Position numbers and translations under genes: made by a program
Assembly (NCBI GenBank): GCA_016124525.1
Contig: WGNO01000027.1
Span: forward strand, 1 to 47,826
Direction of reading: 5' to 3'
Length of the DNA: 47,826 nt
Origin: Nostoc sp. RI_552
GTDB taxonomy: Bacteria > Cyanobacteriota > Cyanobacteriia > Cyanobacteriales > Nostocaceae
Part shown: one piece after another, positions 27,310-35,602 of the stretch
How positions within the stretch are numbered: the first letter of the stretch is position 1
Layout: each line of letters begins with the position of its first letter
The notes under the pieces: generated by a model
What the model saw: the letters and a program-made list of their open reading frames with translations, nothing else
What the model was told of the DNA's origin: nothing
The model's database searches: none

Positions 27310-28281
27310 ATGTTGGCTGAAGAAATAGCGAATACAGTGCCTGTAACTGTACTGACAGGATACCTGGGTTCAGGGAAAACCACTCTACTGAACAACATCC
27401 TCACCTACGAACATGGTAAAAAAGTAGCTGTAATTGTTAATGAATTTGGTGAGGTGGGTATTGATAATCAATTGGTTATTGATGCAGATGAAGAAATTTT
27501 TGAGATGAATAATGGCTGTATTTGTTGTACAGTCCGTGGTGACTTAATTCGCATTATTGGTAATTTGATGAAGCGGCGAGATAAGTTTGACCACTTAGTA
27601 ATTGAAACCACTGGTTTGGCTGACCCAGCTCCAGTAATTCAAACATTTTTTGTGGATGAAGATATGCAAAATTTACTGTCTTTAGATGCGGTAGTAACTG
27701 TTGTAGATGCCAAGCATATCTGGCAACATTGGGATGCAGACGAAGCACAAGAACAAATTGCTTTTGCTGATGTCATTCTGCTCAATAAAACTGATTTGGT
27801 AACACTAGAAAATTTAGATGAGTTAGAAAAGCGGATTCGCAGCATAAATGCTATAGCTAAAATCTACAGAACCCAAAATTCGCAATTAGAAATGAGTGCC
27901 CTGTTAGGTGTGCAGGCTTTTGACTTATCCCGCGCCTTGGAAATTGATCCGGATTTCTTGGGTGAAGATGCTCACGAACATGATGAAACAGTTTACTCTG
28001 TAGCTTTGGTGGAAAGTGGCGAACTAGATGGGCAAAAACTAAACTCTTGGCTGTCAGAATTATTGCGTACCCAAGGGACAGATATCTTCCGCATGAAAGG
28101 TATTTTAAATATTGCTGGAGAAAATAATAGATATGTGTTTCAAGGTGTACACATGATCTTAGATGGTAGACCCGATCGCCCTTGGAAACCAAATGAAACT
28201 CGTAAAAATGAACTTGTGTTTATTGGTCGCAATCTGAACGAAGTTCAATTGAAGCAAGATTTTCTTGCTTGTTTCCTATAA
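27310..28281 (+). CDS. COG0523 family GTPase, putative zinc metallochaperone (CobW/ZNG1-like)
   Basis: A 323-residue G3E P-loop GTPase. It shows Walker A GYLGSGKTTLLNN (about 18-30), the metal motif CxCC in NNGCICCTVRGDL (about 72-75), Walker B-like VIETTGLADPAPV, base-recognition NKTD (LLNKTDLV), and the C-terminal COG0523 domain with RMKGILNIAGENNRYVFQGVH. Zinc-limited members supply zinc to client proteins. Clients are unknown here. A histidine-rich patch (EDAHEHDE, near 220) before the C-terminal domain fits metal handling. It begins ATG 27310, 28 bases after a Zur-like box, and is followed 45 bases later by a WD40 gene, probably in one operon. Confidence 0.92.
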   Translation: MLAEEIANTVPVTVLTGYLGSGKTTLLNNILTYEHGKKVAVIVNEFGEVGIDNQLVIDADEEIFEMNNGCICCTVRGDLIRIIGNLMKRRDKFDHLVIETTGLADPAPVIQTFFVDEDMQNLLSLDAVVTVVDAKHIWQHWDADEAQEQIAFADVILLNKTDLVTLENLDELEKRIRSINAIAKIYRTQNSQLEMSALLGVQAFDLSRALEIDPDFLGEDAHEHDETVYSVALVESGELDGQKLNSWLSELLRTQGTDIFRMKGILNIAGENNRYVFQGVHMILDGRPDRPWKPNETRKNELVFIGRNLNEVQLKQDFLACFL

Positions 28282-28325
28282 GTCAGGTACAGAGATTTTC
28301 CCATTTCGCCATTTGCTCTTGAGTT

Positions 28326-29387
28326 ATGAATCCCACAGCCAGCAAATCTAAGGAATTTAAAGAACATTATTCAGCGACGCTTTCAGATTATGTCAGTGCC
28401 ATCGCTTGGTCACCTCATGGTAAAACTTTAGCGGCCACCTCTGCGGCTGGTGAAGTTGTAAGATGGCATGATGGCAACCCCACGACTTTACAAACTGGTG
28501 ATGGTACATCAGTGGACTGCGTAGCTTTTTCCCCAGATGGCAAGTTTTTAGCCGTTGGTGGACAAAATGGACAAGTAAAAATTTGGCAGGATGAACAATT
28601 AATTGCCACACTAGAAAATGCTCCCGCATGGGTAGATCAGCTAGGGTGGAGTCCCATTGGTAATCAACTAGCTTTTAGTTTGGGACGTTACGTCCAAGTA
28701 TGGGATGCTGATAGTAGGGAAGTTGTTGTTACTCTCAATTTTGATAACTCTTCCGTGTTGGGAATTGATTGGCGTAACGACGGAGAATATCTGGCTATTG
28801 GTGGCTATAAGGGAGTTAAGGTTTGGCACAGCCAAAACTGGGATGAAGAACCATATATTTTAGATATGCCTACTGTCAGTACAGTCATGGCTTGGTCCCC
28901 TGATGGCAAATTTCTAGCTTCTGGCAATATGGATCGCAGTATCACAGTTTTAGAATGGAATAACCCTGATCCTTGGATCATGCGTGGCTTCCCTGGTAAG
29001 GTTCGTCAATTAGCATGGTCAGAAGCTACCACTAAACTAGGTGCCCCGATTTTAGCATCCTCCAGCGTTGAAGGTGTCGTAGTTTGGGAAAAGCTCAAGG
29101 ATGAATCTTTGGGTTGGGAAGCGCGAATTTTAACTAATCATGTGGACATTATCACAGCGATCGCCTTTGCCCCTCAAAGCTTCCTGCTCGCTTCCGCCGC
29201 TAGTGATGGTTGGTTGTGTTTGTGGAACAAAGCTAAACAAGTTTCCCAAGTACTGACCGGTGTTTCCGGGGGGTTTTCTAGCCTAGCTTGGCATCCTGAA
29301 GGTAAATTTCTCGCCGCAGGGGGTGACAAAGGGGAATTACTTGTTTGGTCTAAGCTGGCCAGAGGTCAAGGATTCGGACGTAGTTGA
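28326..29387 (+). CDS. WD40-repeat protein linked to COG0523
   Basis: A 353-residue beta-propeller, cytosolic by sequence, with about seven WD units: SAIAWSPHGKTLAA ... VVRWHDG, CVAFSPDGKFLAVGGQNGQVKIWQ, QLGWSPIGNQLAF ... VQVWDADS, GIDWRNDGEYLAIGGYKGVKVWH, MAWSPDGKFLASGNMDRSITVLEW, AIAFAPQSFLLASAASDGWLCLWN and SSLAWHPEGKFLAAGGDKGELLVW. Such a domain gives a scaffold for a protein partner; with the GTPase as its neighbour it might receive or check the metal client. The linkage to COG0523 and Zur makes a role in zinc economy likely, but no direct metal motif is visible. It lies in an operon with the upstream GTPase gene (45-base gap). Confidence 0.9.
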   Translation: MNPTASKSKEFKEHYSATLSDYVSAIAWSPHGKTLAATSAAGEVVRWHDGNPTTLQTGDGTSVDCVAFSPDGKFLAVGGQNGQVKIWQDEQLIATLENAPAWVDQLGWSPIGNQLAFSLGRYVQVWDADSREVVVTLNFDNSSVLGIDWRNDGEYLAIGGYKGVKVWHSQNWDEEPYILDMPTVSTVMAWSPDGKFLASGNMDRSITVLEWNNPDPWIMRGFPGKVRQLAWSEATTKLGAPILASSSVEGVVVWEKLKDESLGWEARILTNHVDIITAIAFAPQSFLLASAASDGWLCLWNKAKQVSQVLTGVSGGFSSLAWHPEGKFLAAGGDKGELLVWSKLARGQGFGRS

Positions 29388-29464
29388 TAATACATAATCA
29401 TGCAGGTTGAAGGCGCTGAATTTATTGGCTATGCTGTATCAGAAATAGTATTTATCCCTGAATT

Positions 29465-29734
29465 ATGAACATAGCCAAAATGATTTTGCTTGCCTGTCCT
29501 GTATTTCTTGCATCTATACTGATAGCAAATTCAGCACAGGCATCTAGTCTTAAACCTGCATCTGATACACAAATAATTGCTGTAGCATCTACCCAGTCAA
29601 TGGAACAATTAGTCACCCTTGATAGCAGCAAACTATCTCATCCCATTATGGATCAACTTGGTTGCAATTGCGCTGTTTGTTTTCAGTCTAAATTCCAATC
29701 TCTACAAGGCAAATTGCCATCTTTAGATTTTTAG
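29465..29734 (+). CDS. Small secreted protein with C-terminal CxCxxC motif
   Basis: An 89-residue protein. A signal peptide (MNIAKMILLACPVFLASIL, cut likely after ANSAQA) is followed by a Ser/Thr-rich linker and a short conserved-looking domain. Near residues 67-71 lies GCNCAVCFQSKFQSLQG with three Cys in CxCxxC order, able to hold a zinc ion or an iron-sulfur site. It starts 78 bases after the WD40 gene and 162 bases before a ZnuA-like gene that has a Zur-like box. A periplasmic zinc scavenger or buffer is a reasonable guess from context. I do not recognise the family. Confidence 0.65.
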   Translation: MNIAKMILLACPVFLASILIANSAQASSLKPASDTQIIAVASTQSMEQLVTLDSSKLSHPIMDQLGCNCAVCFQSKFQSLQGKLPSLDF

Positions 29735-29853
29735 TTAAAGCCCTAAATATTTTTAGGACGCAGCATGGCTGTGTCCTTTATCATTACTTTAAAAATAATT
29801 AACTGCCGATAAATTAAGTTATTTCCATGCCAACTATCCTTAAAATTATTATT

Positions 29854-29868
29854 TGAAAATGATTATAT
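29854..29868. promoter_or_regulatory. Second Zur-box-like operator
   Basis: TGAAAATGATTATAT matches TGATAATNATTATCA at 11 of 14 positions, 29 bases before the ATG of the ZnuA-like gene. Together with the box at 27268-27282 it brackets the zinc-related cluster. Confidence 0.5.
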
Positions 29869-29896
29869 TCTTGATAAATTTACTGAGGAGTTAATC

Positions 29897-30889
29897 ATGC
29901 TAAAAAAAACACCATCAAATAACTCCTTAAGAGCTGGATTAATAGTGTTAACAATTGGATTTATTGGCTGTGGAAATCAAGGAGCAACCAACTCATTCAC
30001 ACAGACAAACATTCGGATAGATGAAAATCTACCCCGGGTTGTTGCCACTACCAGCATAATTTGTGACTTAACTAGACAGGTAGCTGAAAATACCATTAAT
30101 CTGATTTGCTTGGCTGTTCCCGGTCGCGAATCCTACATTTATCGAACCACACCCGAAGACCGTGAGGTTATTGCACAAGCCAGTGTAATTCTCCACAGTG
30201 GCTACAATTTAGAACCAGAATTAAACAAAATCCTGGCAGAAAGTCAAAGTTCTGCATCTAAAATAGCTGTTAATCAGCTAGCAGTCACTCAACCACAACA
30301 AATTCAGTTATCCGGTCAAAAATTAATTAACCCTTATATTTGGCACAATGCCAAGAACACCATCAAAATGGTGGATGTAATTAGCAAGAATTTGGAGAAG
30401 TTAGCACCTGAAAATGCCACATTATATATTGATAATGCCAAATTTATTAAAAATGAACTAACTCAGCTTGATAGTTGGATCAAATCAAGAATAAATACTA
30501 TTCCTGAGGGTCAACGCAAATTAGTCACAACTAGCAATTTCCTGAATTATTACACCACAGCCTACGGAATTTCTTTGGTAGGAGCGTTAAACAAGATGGG
30601 TAGTAGAGAAAATCCCACCAATTCACAAATAAAAAATTCGGTGAAAACCATTAAGCAAGCGCAAGTACCAACAATTTTTGCCGAAACAACGGTTAATTAC
30701 CAATTGATACAACCTGTAGCTAAACAGGCAAATGTGAGACTGTCAAGAAGGTTACTGTATACTAATGGATTGGGTGAACCAGGAAGCGAAGCAGATACCT
30801 ATCAAAAACTCATGGTTGCTAATACACGGACAATTGTCGAAGGCTTGGGCGGGACTTACTTAATTTTTGCACCAAAAGTTCCCCAGTGA
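29897..30889 (+). CDS. ZnuA/MntC-like metal ABC transporter substrate-binding lipoprotein with missing His ligands
   Basis: A 330-residue cluster A-I binding protein. The N-terminus is a lipoprotein signal with the cysteine in GFIGCGNQ. The fold is clear: RVVATTSIICDLTRQVAENTINL, then AVPGRESYIYRTTPEDREVI, NPYIWHNAKNTIKMVDVI, LVTTSNFLNYYTTAYGIS, VPTIFAETTVNYQL, and GLGEPGSEADTYQKLM. In normal relatives the three His ligands sit in GxDPHxYxPTP, DPHxW and TSHDAF; here the places read RESY, NPYIW and TSNFL, so all three are lost. The acidic ligands (Glu in FAET, Asp in SEADTY) remain. It therefore may bind zinc differently, bind a chelate, or be a regulator or trap. Its Zur-like box suggests induction on zinc starvation. 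No permease or ATPase gene is adjacent. Confidence 0.85.
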   Translation: MLKKTPSNNSLRAGLIVLTIGFIGCGNQGATNSFTQTNIRIDENLPRVVATTSIICDLTRQVAENTINLICLAVPGRESYIYRTTPEDREVIAQASVILHSGYNLEPELNKILAESQSSASKIAVNQLAVTQPQQIQLSGQKLINPYIWHNAKNTIKMVDVISKNLEKLAPENATLYIDNAKFIKNELTQLDSWIKSRINTIPEGQRKLVTTSNFLNYYTTAYGISLVGALNKMGSRENPTNSQIKNSVKTIKQAQVPTIFAETTVNYQLIQPVAKQANVRLSRRLLYTNGLGEPGSEADTYQKLMVANTRTIVEGLGGTYLIFAPKVPQ

Positions 30890-30903
30890 CGTGGTAAGTT
30901 GGA

Positions 30904-30926
30904 ACCCCCGGATTCATCCGTGGGGT
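30904..30926 (+). terminator. Imperfect hairpin after ZnuA-like gene
   Basis: ACCCC-C-GGAT-TC-ATCC-GT-GGGGT: 9 pairs with a small internal bulge, 15 bases after the stop codon. No U-run follows, so a weak terminator or 3'-end structure. Confidence 0.45.
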
Positions 30927-30974
30927 AGTTCAGAGCTTTATGTAAAATCTGTATCACTAACGCAAAAATAGTCA

Positions 30975-31025
30975 GGACTTTAATCCTTTTTGCTCAGGTG
31001 TGGAAGCACCAGAGGAATAAAGTCC
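30975..31025. mobile_element. 51-base long imperfect hairpin, IS605-end/MITE-like
   Basis: Stem GGACTTTA / TAAAGTCC (8 bp), an A-A mismatch, TCCT / AGGA, an internal loop and a terminal GGTG-TGGAAG-CACC hairpin. It is followed by CTCACTAAC. Hairpins of this GGACTTTAxTCCT type flank IS200/IS605 elements and related small nonautonomous copies in cyanobacteria. No transposase remains nearby. It could instead be an ordinary RNA hairpin. Confidence 0.35.
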
Positions 31026-31121
31026 CTCACTAACATAACCTCACCCCCAGCCCTATTTTTTGTAATCAGAATATCTGAGGTAATTCAACTTTTGTCGAGA
31101 TTTTACTTTCTCGATATGTTG

Positions 31122-31445
31122 TTACTTTTTGATAGACAACTCTGTTTTATTATTTACTATCTCTAAGTATTCATTGCGAGTTCCATCTAATCGGTAGTGG
31201 TCGCAAATTTGGCAGAGTTTTAAGATATCTATTTTGGTGAATACTTTTTGATGCTCAATGTTGTTATCATTTCTCCACCGCCAGAAAGTTGTCCGATCAA
31301 TACGCCGATTACTATCAGGCCATCTTCGTCGGGATAGAAACTCTATCACTTCATCTTCATGGAGCGAATAGTTCTTTGGCAACTTCATGAGTTTTTCTTT
31401 TAATTCTGTTAACGGAATAAGTGGGTCTAGCTGCGATAGTTTCAT
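31122..31445 (-). CDS. Hypothetical small protein with HTH-like segment
   Basis: A 107-residue basic protein. The middle (RRIDRTTFWRWRNDNNIE, then KIDILKLCQICDHYRL) looks like a winged or MerR-like helix-turn-helix followed by another helix, so DNA binding is plausible. No known family was recognised. It stands alone, 230 bases beyond the convergent ZnuA-like gene, with AT-rich sequence upstream. The start ATG at 31445 is the first in frame. Codon use is ordinary for the window. Confidence 0.5.
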   Translation of the reverse strand: MKLSQLDPLIPLTELKEKLMKLPKNYSLHEDEVIEFLSRRRWPDSNRRIDRTTFWRWRNDNNIEHQKVFTKIDILKLCQICDHYRLDGTRNEYLEIVNNKTELSIKK

Positions 31446-32035
31446 GTCAGCAAGCTCTGATATTTTTATATTAGTCCAATTATGCGGAATGTTTTATGCA
31501 CATTTTTTTATAGTATTAAATTGCACTGTAACTCTCTTAATTTAATAGCGAATGAAAATAAGAGGTGAATAAATGAATATATATCTTTATTTTTTTACTC
31601 TGGTTTATACCTCGATTTCGCTAAACAAATACTATAGAGTTACATTATTTATTTACAGAGAATAAACTGATTAATATACAAGTGCAAGTCATATGCAACA
31701 AAATTACTATTAAATAGTGGTGATAATATTATCAATAGGATGATGGAGTTAATAAAGAATCAAAATAAATGACTTTGTTTCCGGGGTGCTTGATAGATGG
31801 TTAATTGATCAAAGAGCCATACTTTTCAGTCAACATGATTGTAGGTTGGGTTAAGGGAGAACGCAACCCCACGAAATGCTGAAAACGTTGTCTTTTTTCC
31901 TCAACCCAATCTAGGCATTTAATTTTTTGGGCTTCTAACTGAAGCAAATTTTGATAAAGTTGTAAACATAACAAATAGTCCACAAAAATTACCCAAGTAT
32001 CAGCTAATAGATAGATTCATTTCTAAGTATTGACA
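31446..32035. other. AT-rich intergenic region
   Basis: A 590-base stretch. It contains a dispersed cyanobacterial repeat motif at 31840-31872 (TAGGTTGGGTTAAGG and CGCAACCC). A 60-codon minus-strand frame (31801-31983, GTG start) crosses that repeat; I give it little weight as a gene. The rest holds A/T-rich promoter-like sequence. Confidence 0.4.
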
Positions 32036-33253
32036 CTATGTAGGCTTATGATCCAAACGAGTTGCTTGCTCTAAGGCTATTTTTTCTTTAGCCCTTGTGG
32101 CATAGGATTGTAATTGAGCGCGATCGCAACCTGTAAGAATACTCAAGTTTTCTCCACTCATACCCCGCATCAACATTTCTACACACCAAGTATCTTGTGC
32201 TTGAGCGATGGTAGGCGGTTTTCCTTGAGGAGTTAACAATCCCTGGGTCCATGTTTGCCAATGTTGTAATAAATCTGATTCTCTCATAGCTTGACCGGTT
32301 TTATTCAAAAACATGGTGGGTTCAGTGTCTTTACGACTTTTTAACCATTTGATTAAAGGGTTGTTGCTGTAGGAACCATAACGTTTACCCAAAATCCACT
32401 GATTAACAGGAACTTGGCGGCGAAATTCCGGGGTGGTAATTTGCAGGAAGTGTCGGGAACTATCACAGATTTGGTGGTTTTTCCGCAAAGTGATAATTTC
32501 CTTCAAAGATAACCCAGTAGCAAATAACACATAAGCCAAAGCATAATCTTGTGTTCCTAACTTCTTGGCTTGTTGTAAAATTTTGTGAACTAAACCTACA
32601 GGTAAATCAACCACTTCCCGGACATTTTCTGGAACTTTTGCTGACCTTCCTGAAGATGACATAGCACCATGTAAAAACAAAACTACTAAATTTTCTAAAA
32701 AATCATCACGATTTTCCCATAGTTCATGAAATTCACTGGTAAATTCAATCACCGCATACCCCAGGATCATTCCATTTAGCAAACTAGCTAATTTTTCCGC
32801 AGGGAGATAGGTATTTAAGTCTCCTTGGTGAATAACAGTGGCTAAATACTGTGCTACATAGCGGTTTGCTTCAGTTAACCCATGTCCTAAAGCCCGGCGA
32901 TTTTCCGTTGGGTACTGATTAGCTTCACCCACCATAGACCGAACTAACTCTGGTATCCGTTCCAATGCGTGTAAAGTATCACTTGCATAATCTTTGAGTG
33001 CTTGGTGTATGTCAGCAGCAGGAGTAGCCCTTTGTACCAGGGACTCTCCTAAATTCTTGAAAGCTGCGGATTCTTCTAGCACAGACAATAAAAGTCCATG
33101 CTTATTACCAAAGTTCCGGAATAATGTGACTTCGTTGACTTCTGCTTTTTCAGCGATTTGGCGGGTTGTGGTGGCGCTGACTCCCTGAGCTGTAAATAAT
33201 TCCAGTGCTGATTGAATTAAACGTTGACGAGCTGAAATAGGATGAGATGGCAT
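32036..33253 (-). CDS. TetR-family regulator fused to a tyrosine-recombinase-like domain without catalytic residues
   Basis: A 405-residue fusion. Residues 1-55 are a TetR helix-turn-helix: RLIQSALELFTAQGVSATTT, then RQIAEKAEVNEVTLFRNFGNK; residues 60-190 are a TetR ligand/dimer domain. Residues about 220-395 resemble a phage-integrase fold: ALAYVLFATGLSLKEIITLR at the place of box I, LIKWLKSRK, and QAQDTWCVEMLMRGMSGENL at the place of box II. The catalytic Arg of box I is Ser, the HxxR of box II is absent, and the last His is Cys (LTGC), so strand cleavage is unlikely. The start MPSHPISAR at 33253 is preferred because the upstream alternative (33280) would put a palindromic operator inside the coding sequence. 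It is divergent from a desaturase gene, its likely target. Confidence 0.82.
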   Translation of the reverse strand: MPSHPISARQRLIQSALELFTAQGVSATTTRQIAEKAEVNEVTLFRNFGNKHGLLLSVLEESAAFKNLGESLVQRATPAADIHQALKDYASDTLHALERIPELVRSMVGEANQYPTENRRALGHGLTEANRYVAQYLATVIHQGDLNTYLPAEKLASLLNGMILGYAVIEFTSEFHELWENRDDFLENLVVLFLHGAMSSSGRSAKVPENVREVVDLPVGLVHKILQQAKKLGTQDYALAYVLFATGLSLKEIITLRKNHQICDSSRHFLQITTPEFRRQVPVNQWILGKRYGSYSNNPLIKWLKSRKDTEPTMFLNKTGQAMRESDLLQHWQTWTQGLLTPQGKPPTIAQAQDTWCVEMLMRGMSGENLSILTGCDRAQLQSYATRAKEKIALEQATRLDHKPT

Positions 33254-33262
33254 AGGGAATAA

Positions 33263-33279
33263 TGCAAGTGATACTTGCA
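33263..33279. promoter_or_regulatory. Palindromic operator 1 (TetR-type)
   Basis: TGCAAGTGATACTTGCA: arms TGCAAGT / ACTTGCA around a GAT centre. It sits directly upstream of the TetR-fusion start, as an autoregulatory operator would. Confidence 0.7.
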
Positions 33280-33310
33280 TGAAAACATTTAGTCTGCTAG
33301 CATAACAAAT

Positions 33311-33325
33311 GTAAGTGATACTTGC
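33311..33325. promoter_or_regulatory. Palindromic operator 2 (TetR-type)
   Basis: GTAAGTGATACTTGC: 14 of 15 bases equal to the core GCAAGTGATACTTGC of operator 1, with starts 47 bases apart, in the divergent promoter region between the regulator and the desaturase. Two copies in the same orientation make a chance match unlikely. Confidence 0.7.
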
Positions 33326-33427
33326 TTTTCTTTACTGTCACTAACTGCTGTGCAGAGTGGGCAAAATCCTGCTGGGGTTGCACCAAGAAGTAGCAAATCG
33401 CTTCATCATCCATCAACAAGAATTTTT

Positions 33428-34285
33428 ATGACTGGCAAGTTTCTGACGTTTACCCCTGAGACAGGAGATCCACTTCGTCTTCGGTGGGTAAACGTAGCAT
33501 TTTTTGGTGCATTTCACGCTTTAGCCCTGCTAGCGCCTTGGTTTTTCTCTTGGCCAGCGCTAGCTTTGCTCATGTTTCTGCACTGGTTGTTTGGAAGTAT
33601 CGGCATTTGTTTAGGCTATCACCGATTATTAAGCCATAAAAGTTTCCAAGTACCAAAGTGGTTAGAATATGCCATTGCCATTATTGGTTCCTTGGCTTTA
33701 CAAGGAGGGCCGATTTTCTGGGTTGGTGGACACCGCCAACATCACGCCCACACAGAAGATATCAATCTAGACCCATACTCTGCTCAACGAGGATTTTGGT
33801 GGAGCCATATACTCTGGATTTTTTATCCACGTCCCGAATTTTTTGATTATCAAATTTATCACAAATACGCTCCTGATCTATCAAGACAACCTTTTTATCG
33901 CTGGCTAGATCGCTATTTCTTGCTCATGCAAATTCCCTTCGCTTTGCTGTTGTACTTCTTAGGGGGTTGGCCTTTTGTAATTTACGGCGTATTTTTGCGC
34001 TCGGTCTTACTATGGCATTCCACTTGGCTTGTCAACTCAGCATCACACCTCTGGGGTTATCGTACCTTTGAAAACAATGATGGCGCACGTAATCTCTGGT
34101 GGGTATCTCTAGTCACTTATGGAGAAGGTTGGCACAATAACCATCACACTTATCCCTACATGGCCAAATCTGGTTTATCTTGGTGGGAGATTGACATAAC
34201 TTGGTGGAGCATTAAACTTTTGCAGATTTTAGGTCTAGCCAAAAAGGTAGTTTCTACTCCTCCTCACAGGGTCAAGCTCAAATAA
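33428..34285 (+). CDS. Acyl-lipid/acyl-CoA delta-9-type fatty acid desaturase
   Basis: A 285-residue membrane di-iron enzyme that introduces a cis double bond into membrane acyl chains. All three histidine boxes are present: HRLLSH (65-70), HRQHH, and HNNHH in GEGWHNNHHTYP. Hydrophobic stretches near residues 21-60 and 165-200 give the expected four membrane helices. It is the DesC-type in length and box spacing. The start is ATG 33428 (MTGKFLTFT); the frame extends back to GTG 33350, but that part is not conserved in style. The two operators upstream suggest TetR control, perhaps sensing acyl chains or temperature-linked signals; this is inferred. Confidence 0.92.
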   Translation: MTGKFLTFTPETGDPLRLRWVNVAFFGAFHALALLAPWFFSWPALALLMFLHWLFGSIGICLGYHRLLSHKSFQVPKWLEYAIAIIGSLALQGGPIFWVGGHRQHHAHTEDINLDPYSAQRGFWWSHILWIFYPRPEFFDYQIYHKYAPDLSRQPFYRWLDRYFLLMQIPFALLLYFLGGWPFVIYGVFLRSVLLWHSTWLVNSASHLWGYRTFENNDGARNLWWVSLVTYGEGWHNNHHTYPYMAKSGLSWWEIDITWWSIKLLQILGLAKKVVSTPPHRVKLK

Positions 34286-35602
34286 AATCCCCTCCCAATA
34301 TTACTGAATTATTAACGGTGAGAGAGCTTTGGATTGATTTGTTATGCCGACTGCAGATCAACGCCGTCGGCTTGTTCACAGATTTTCTAAAGCAGATTTG
34401 ACATAGCTTTTGAGTTTTTCCGTAATTTCGGGAGATAAGTTCTGGCACTAATCTGCCCAACCCCAGCTAGGAATGGGCGGACTGCAACGAATCTTAAGTT
34501 GGTTCATGGTTTTGTTCATAAGAAAAAGCAATAAACCAACTATCACCAGTACGAGATATTGTGATTGTTTTCCATATAGTGCGTGGTAAACCTTCCTAGG
34601 TCTTGACTCATCCAATGGTCGCTAGCTTGACTAATTTTACACCCAGAGGCATAGATTTACCTCTAGCATCAATGGTAAAAAAGTCGTGAACTAAACCTCG
34701 ATTTAAACAAAAAGTTTTCATTGCTAGTATCTGATTTTTAAGTTCTAGTTTTTGTCTAAATTTTCGTTTCCGGAATTAGTTTGCCGGTTAAACCCCGCAA
34801 ATTATGCTCAGGTCGGCGGACTATCAAAACTGCGGATATTTCAGTTAGACCCTAACCTACCATCACTTCTATACCCACTCTTTGCGAAACTTTTTGTGTA
34901 CTTCATCATAAATAGATTTTAATAGCCAAGGTAGAGATTACACTGACTCAAAAAATTCACAAAGATTTGGGTAAAAATTTATAGCAATTGTCTGTAGATA
35001 TTGACACAGAAATGTTGACTGTCCAAGTTGTGCGTCCGTGATAAAAAATTTGAGCAATTAATGACTCTATTCTCAATAGACAATGAACTTTATCTGGGTA
35101 AAACGCAAAAATTGTAAATTTTTATTGCAGGATTCAACACTTCTGATATTGACAATACTATATCCTGGTGACTGTCCGCCAAAAAACCAGAAAATGACGA
35201 TATGTAGCAGTAAATCTGCTCAATAGTTAAAAGACTGATCCAGGTTGAGTGAATTTTCTCCAGAAAGTTAAATATTAATTAAACTTTCGCTTCAATCTGC
35301 ATAGAGTATCAGGAAAAACATAAAATTTTAATCTAGTTGTCTAAAATATAATTCACATAATAAAGAAATAATTTATCCAGGATAAATATTCCCATGCTTG
35401 ATGCTTAATTGAGCAGGTAAACTGTAATTAAAGGTAGTATATAAGAGGTAAAAAGGTAGAGCATACCGCCAAGGAAGCAAAAAATACAAAGCAATTCAGC
35501 CCAGTGTCCCCAAAGTATGGCATGGGAAGTAATTTTGTCTAAAGCATGAACTAAATTTAGTAATAATTTTAATTCAGGTGTAATGATGATTTAGGTTAAG
35601 TT
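34286..35602. other. Long gene-poor region with transposon debris
   Basis: A 1.3-kb stretch. It includes a TnpB remnant on the minus strand (34494-34691, with weaker similarity to about 34760). Further right (34800-35300) both strands have frequent stops; short peptide-like pieces (SIYDEVHKKFRKEW on the minus strand near 34880-34925) do not identify a family. The last 250 bases are AT-rich and hold the promoter of the TPR lipoprotein gene. Confidence 0.5.
34494..34691 (-). pseudogene. tnpB: TnpB (IS200/IS605 family) N-terminal remnant
   Basis: The minus strand reads VHDFFTIDARGKSMPLG, then KLATIG, then after two in-frame stops GLPRTIWKTITISRTGD and SWFIAFSYEQNHEPT. In intact TnpB proteins this region reads HDSFTID...LPTIGWVKTYEGLP...VTISRxADxWFxSFxxE. 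At least two stop codons (TGA in WVKT position, TAG after it) break it, and the C-terminal catalytic half is missing. It is an independent insertion from the remnant at 4031-4293, which keeps the other half of the protein. Confidence 0.75.

Noticed and set aside
31801..31983. 60-codon minus-strand frame
   Set aside because: It runs through a common intergenic repeat; kept only as a remark in the intergenic entry.
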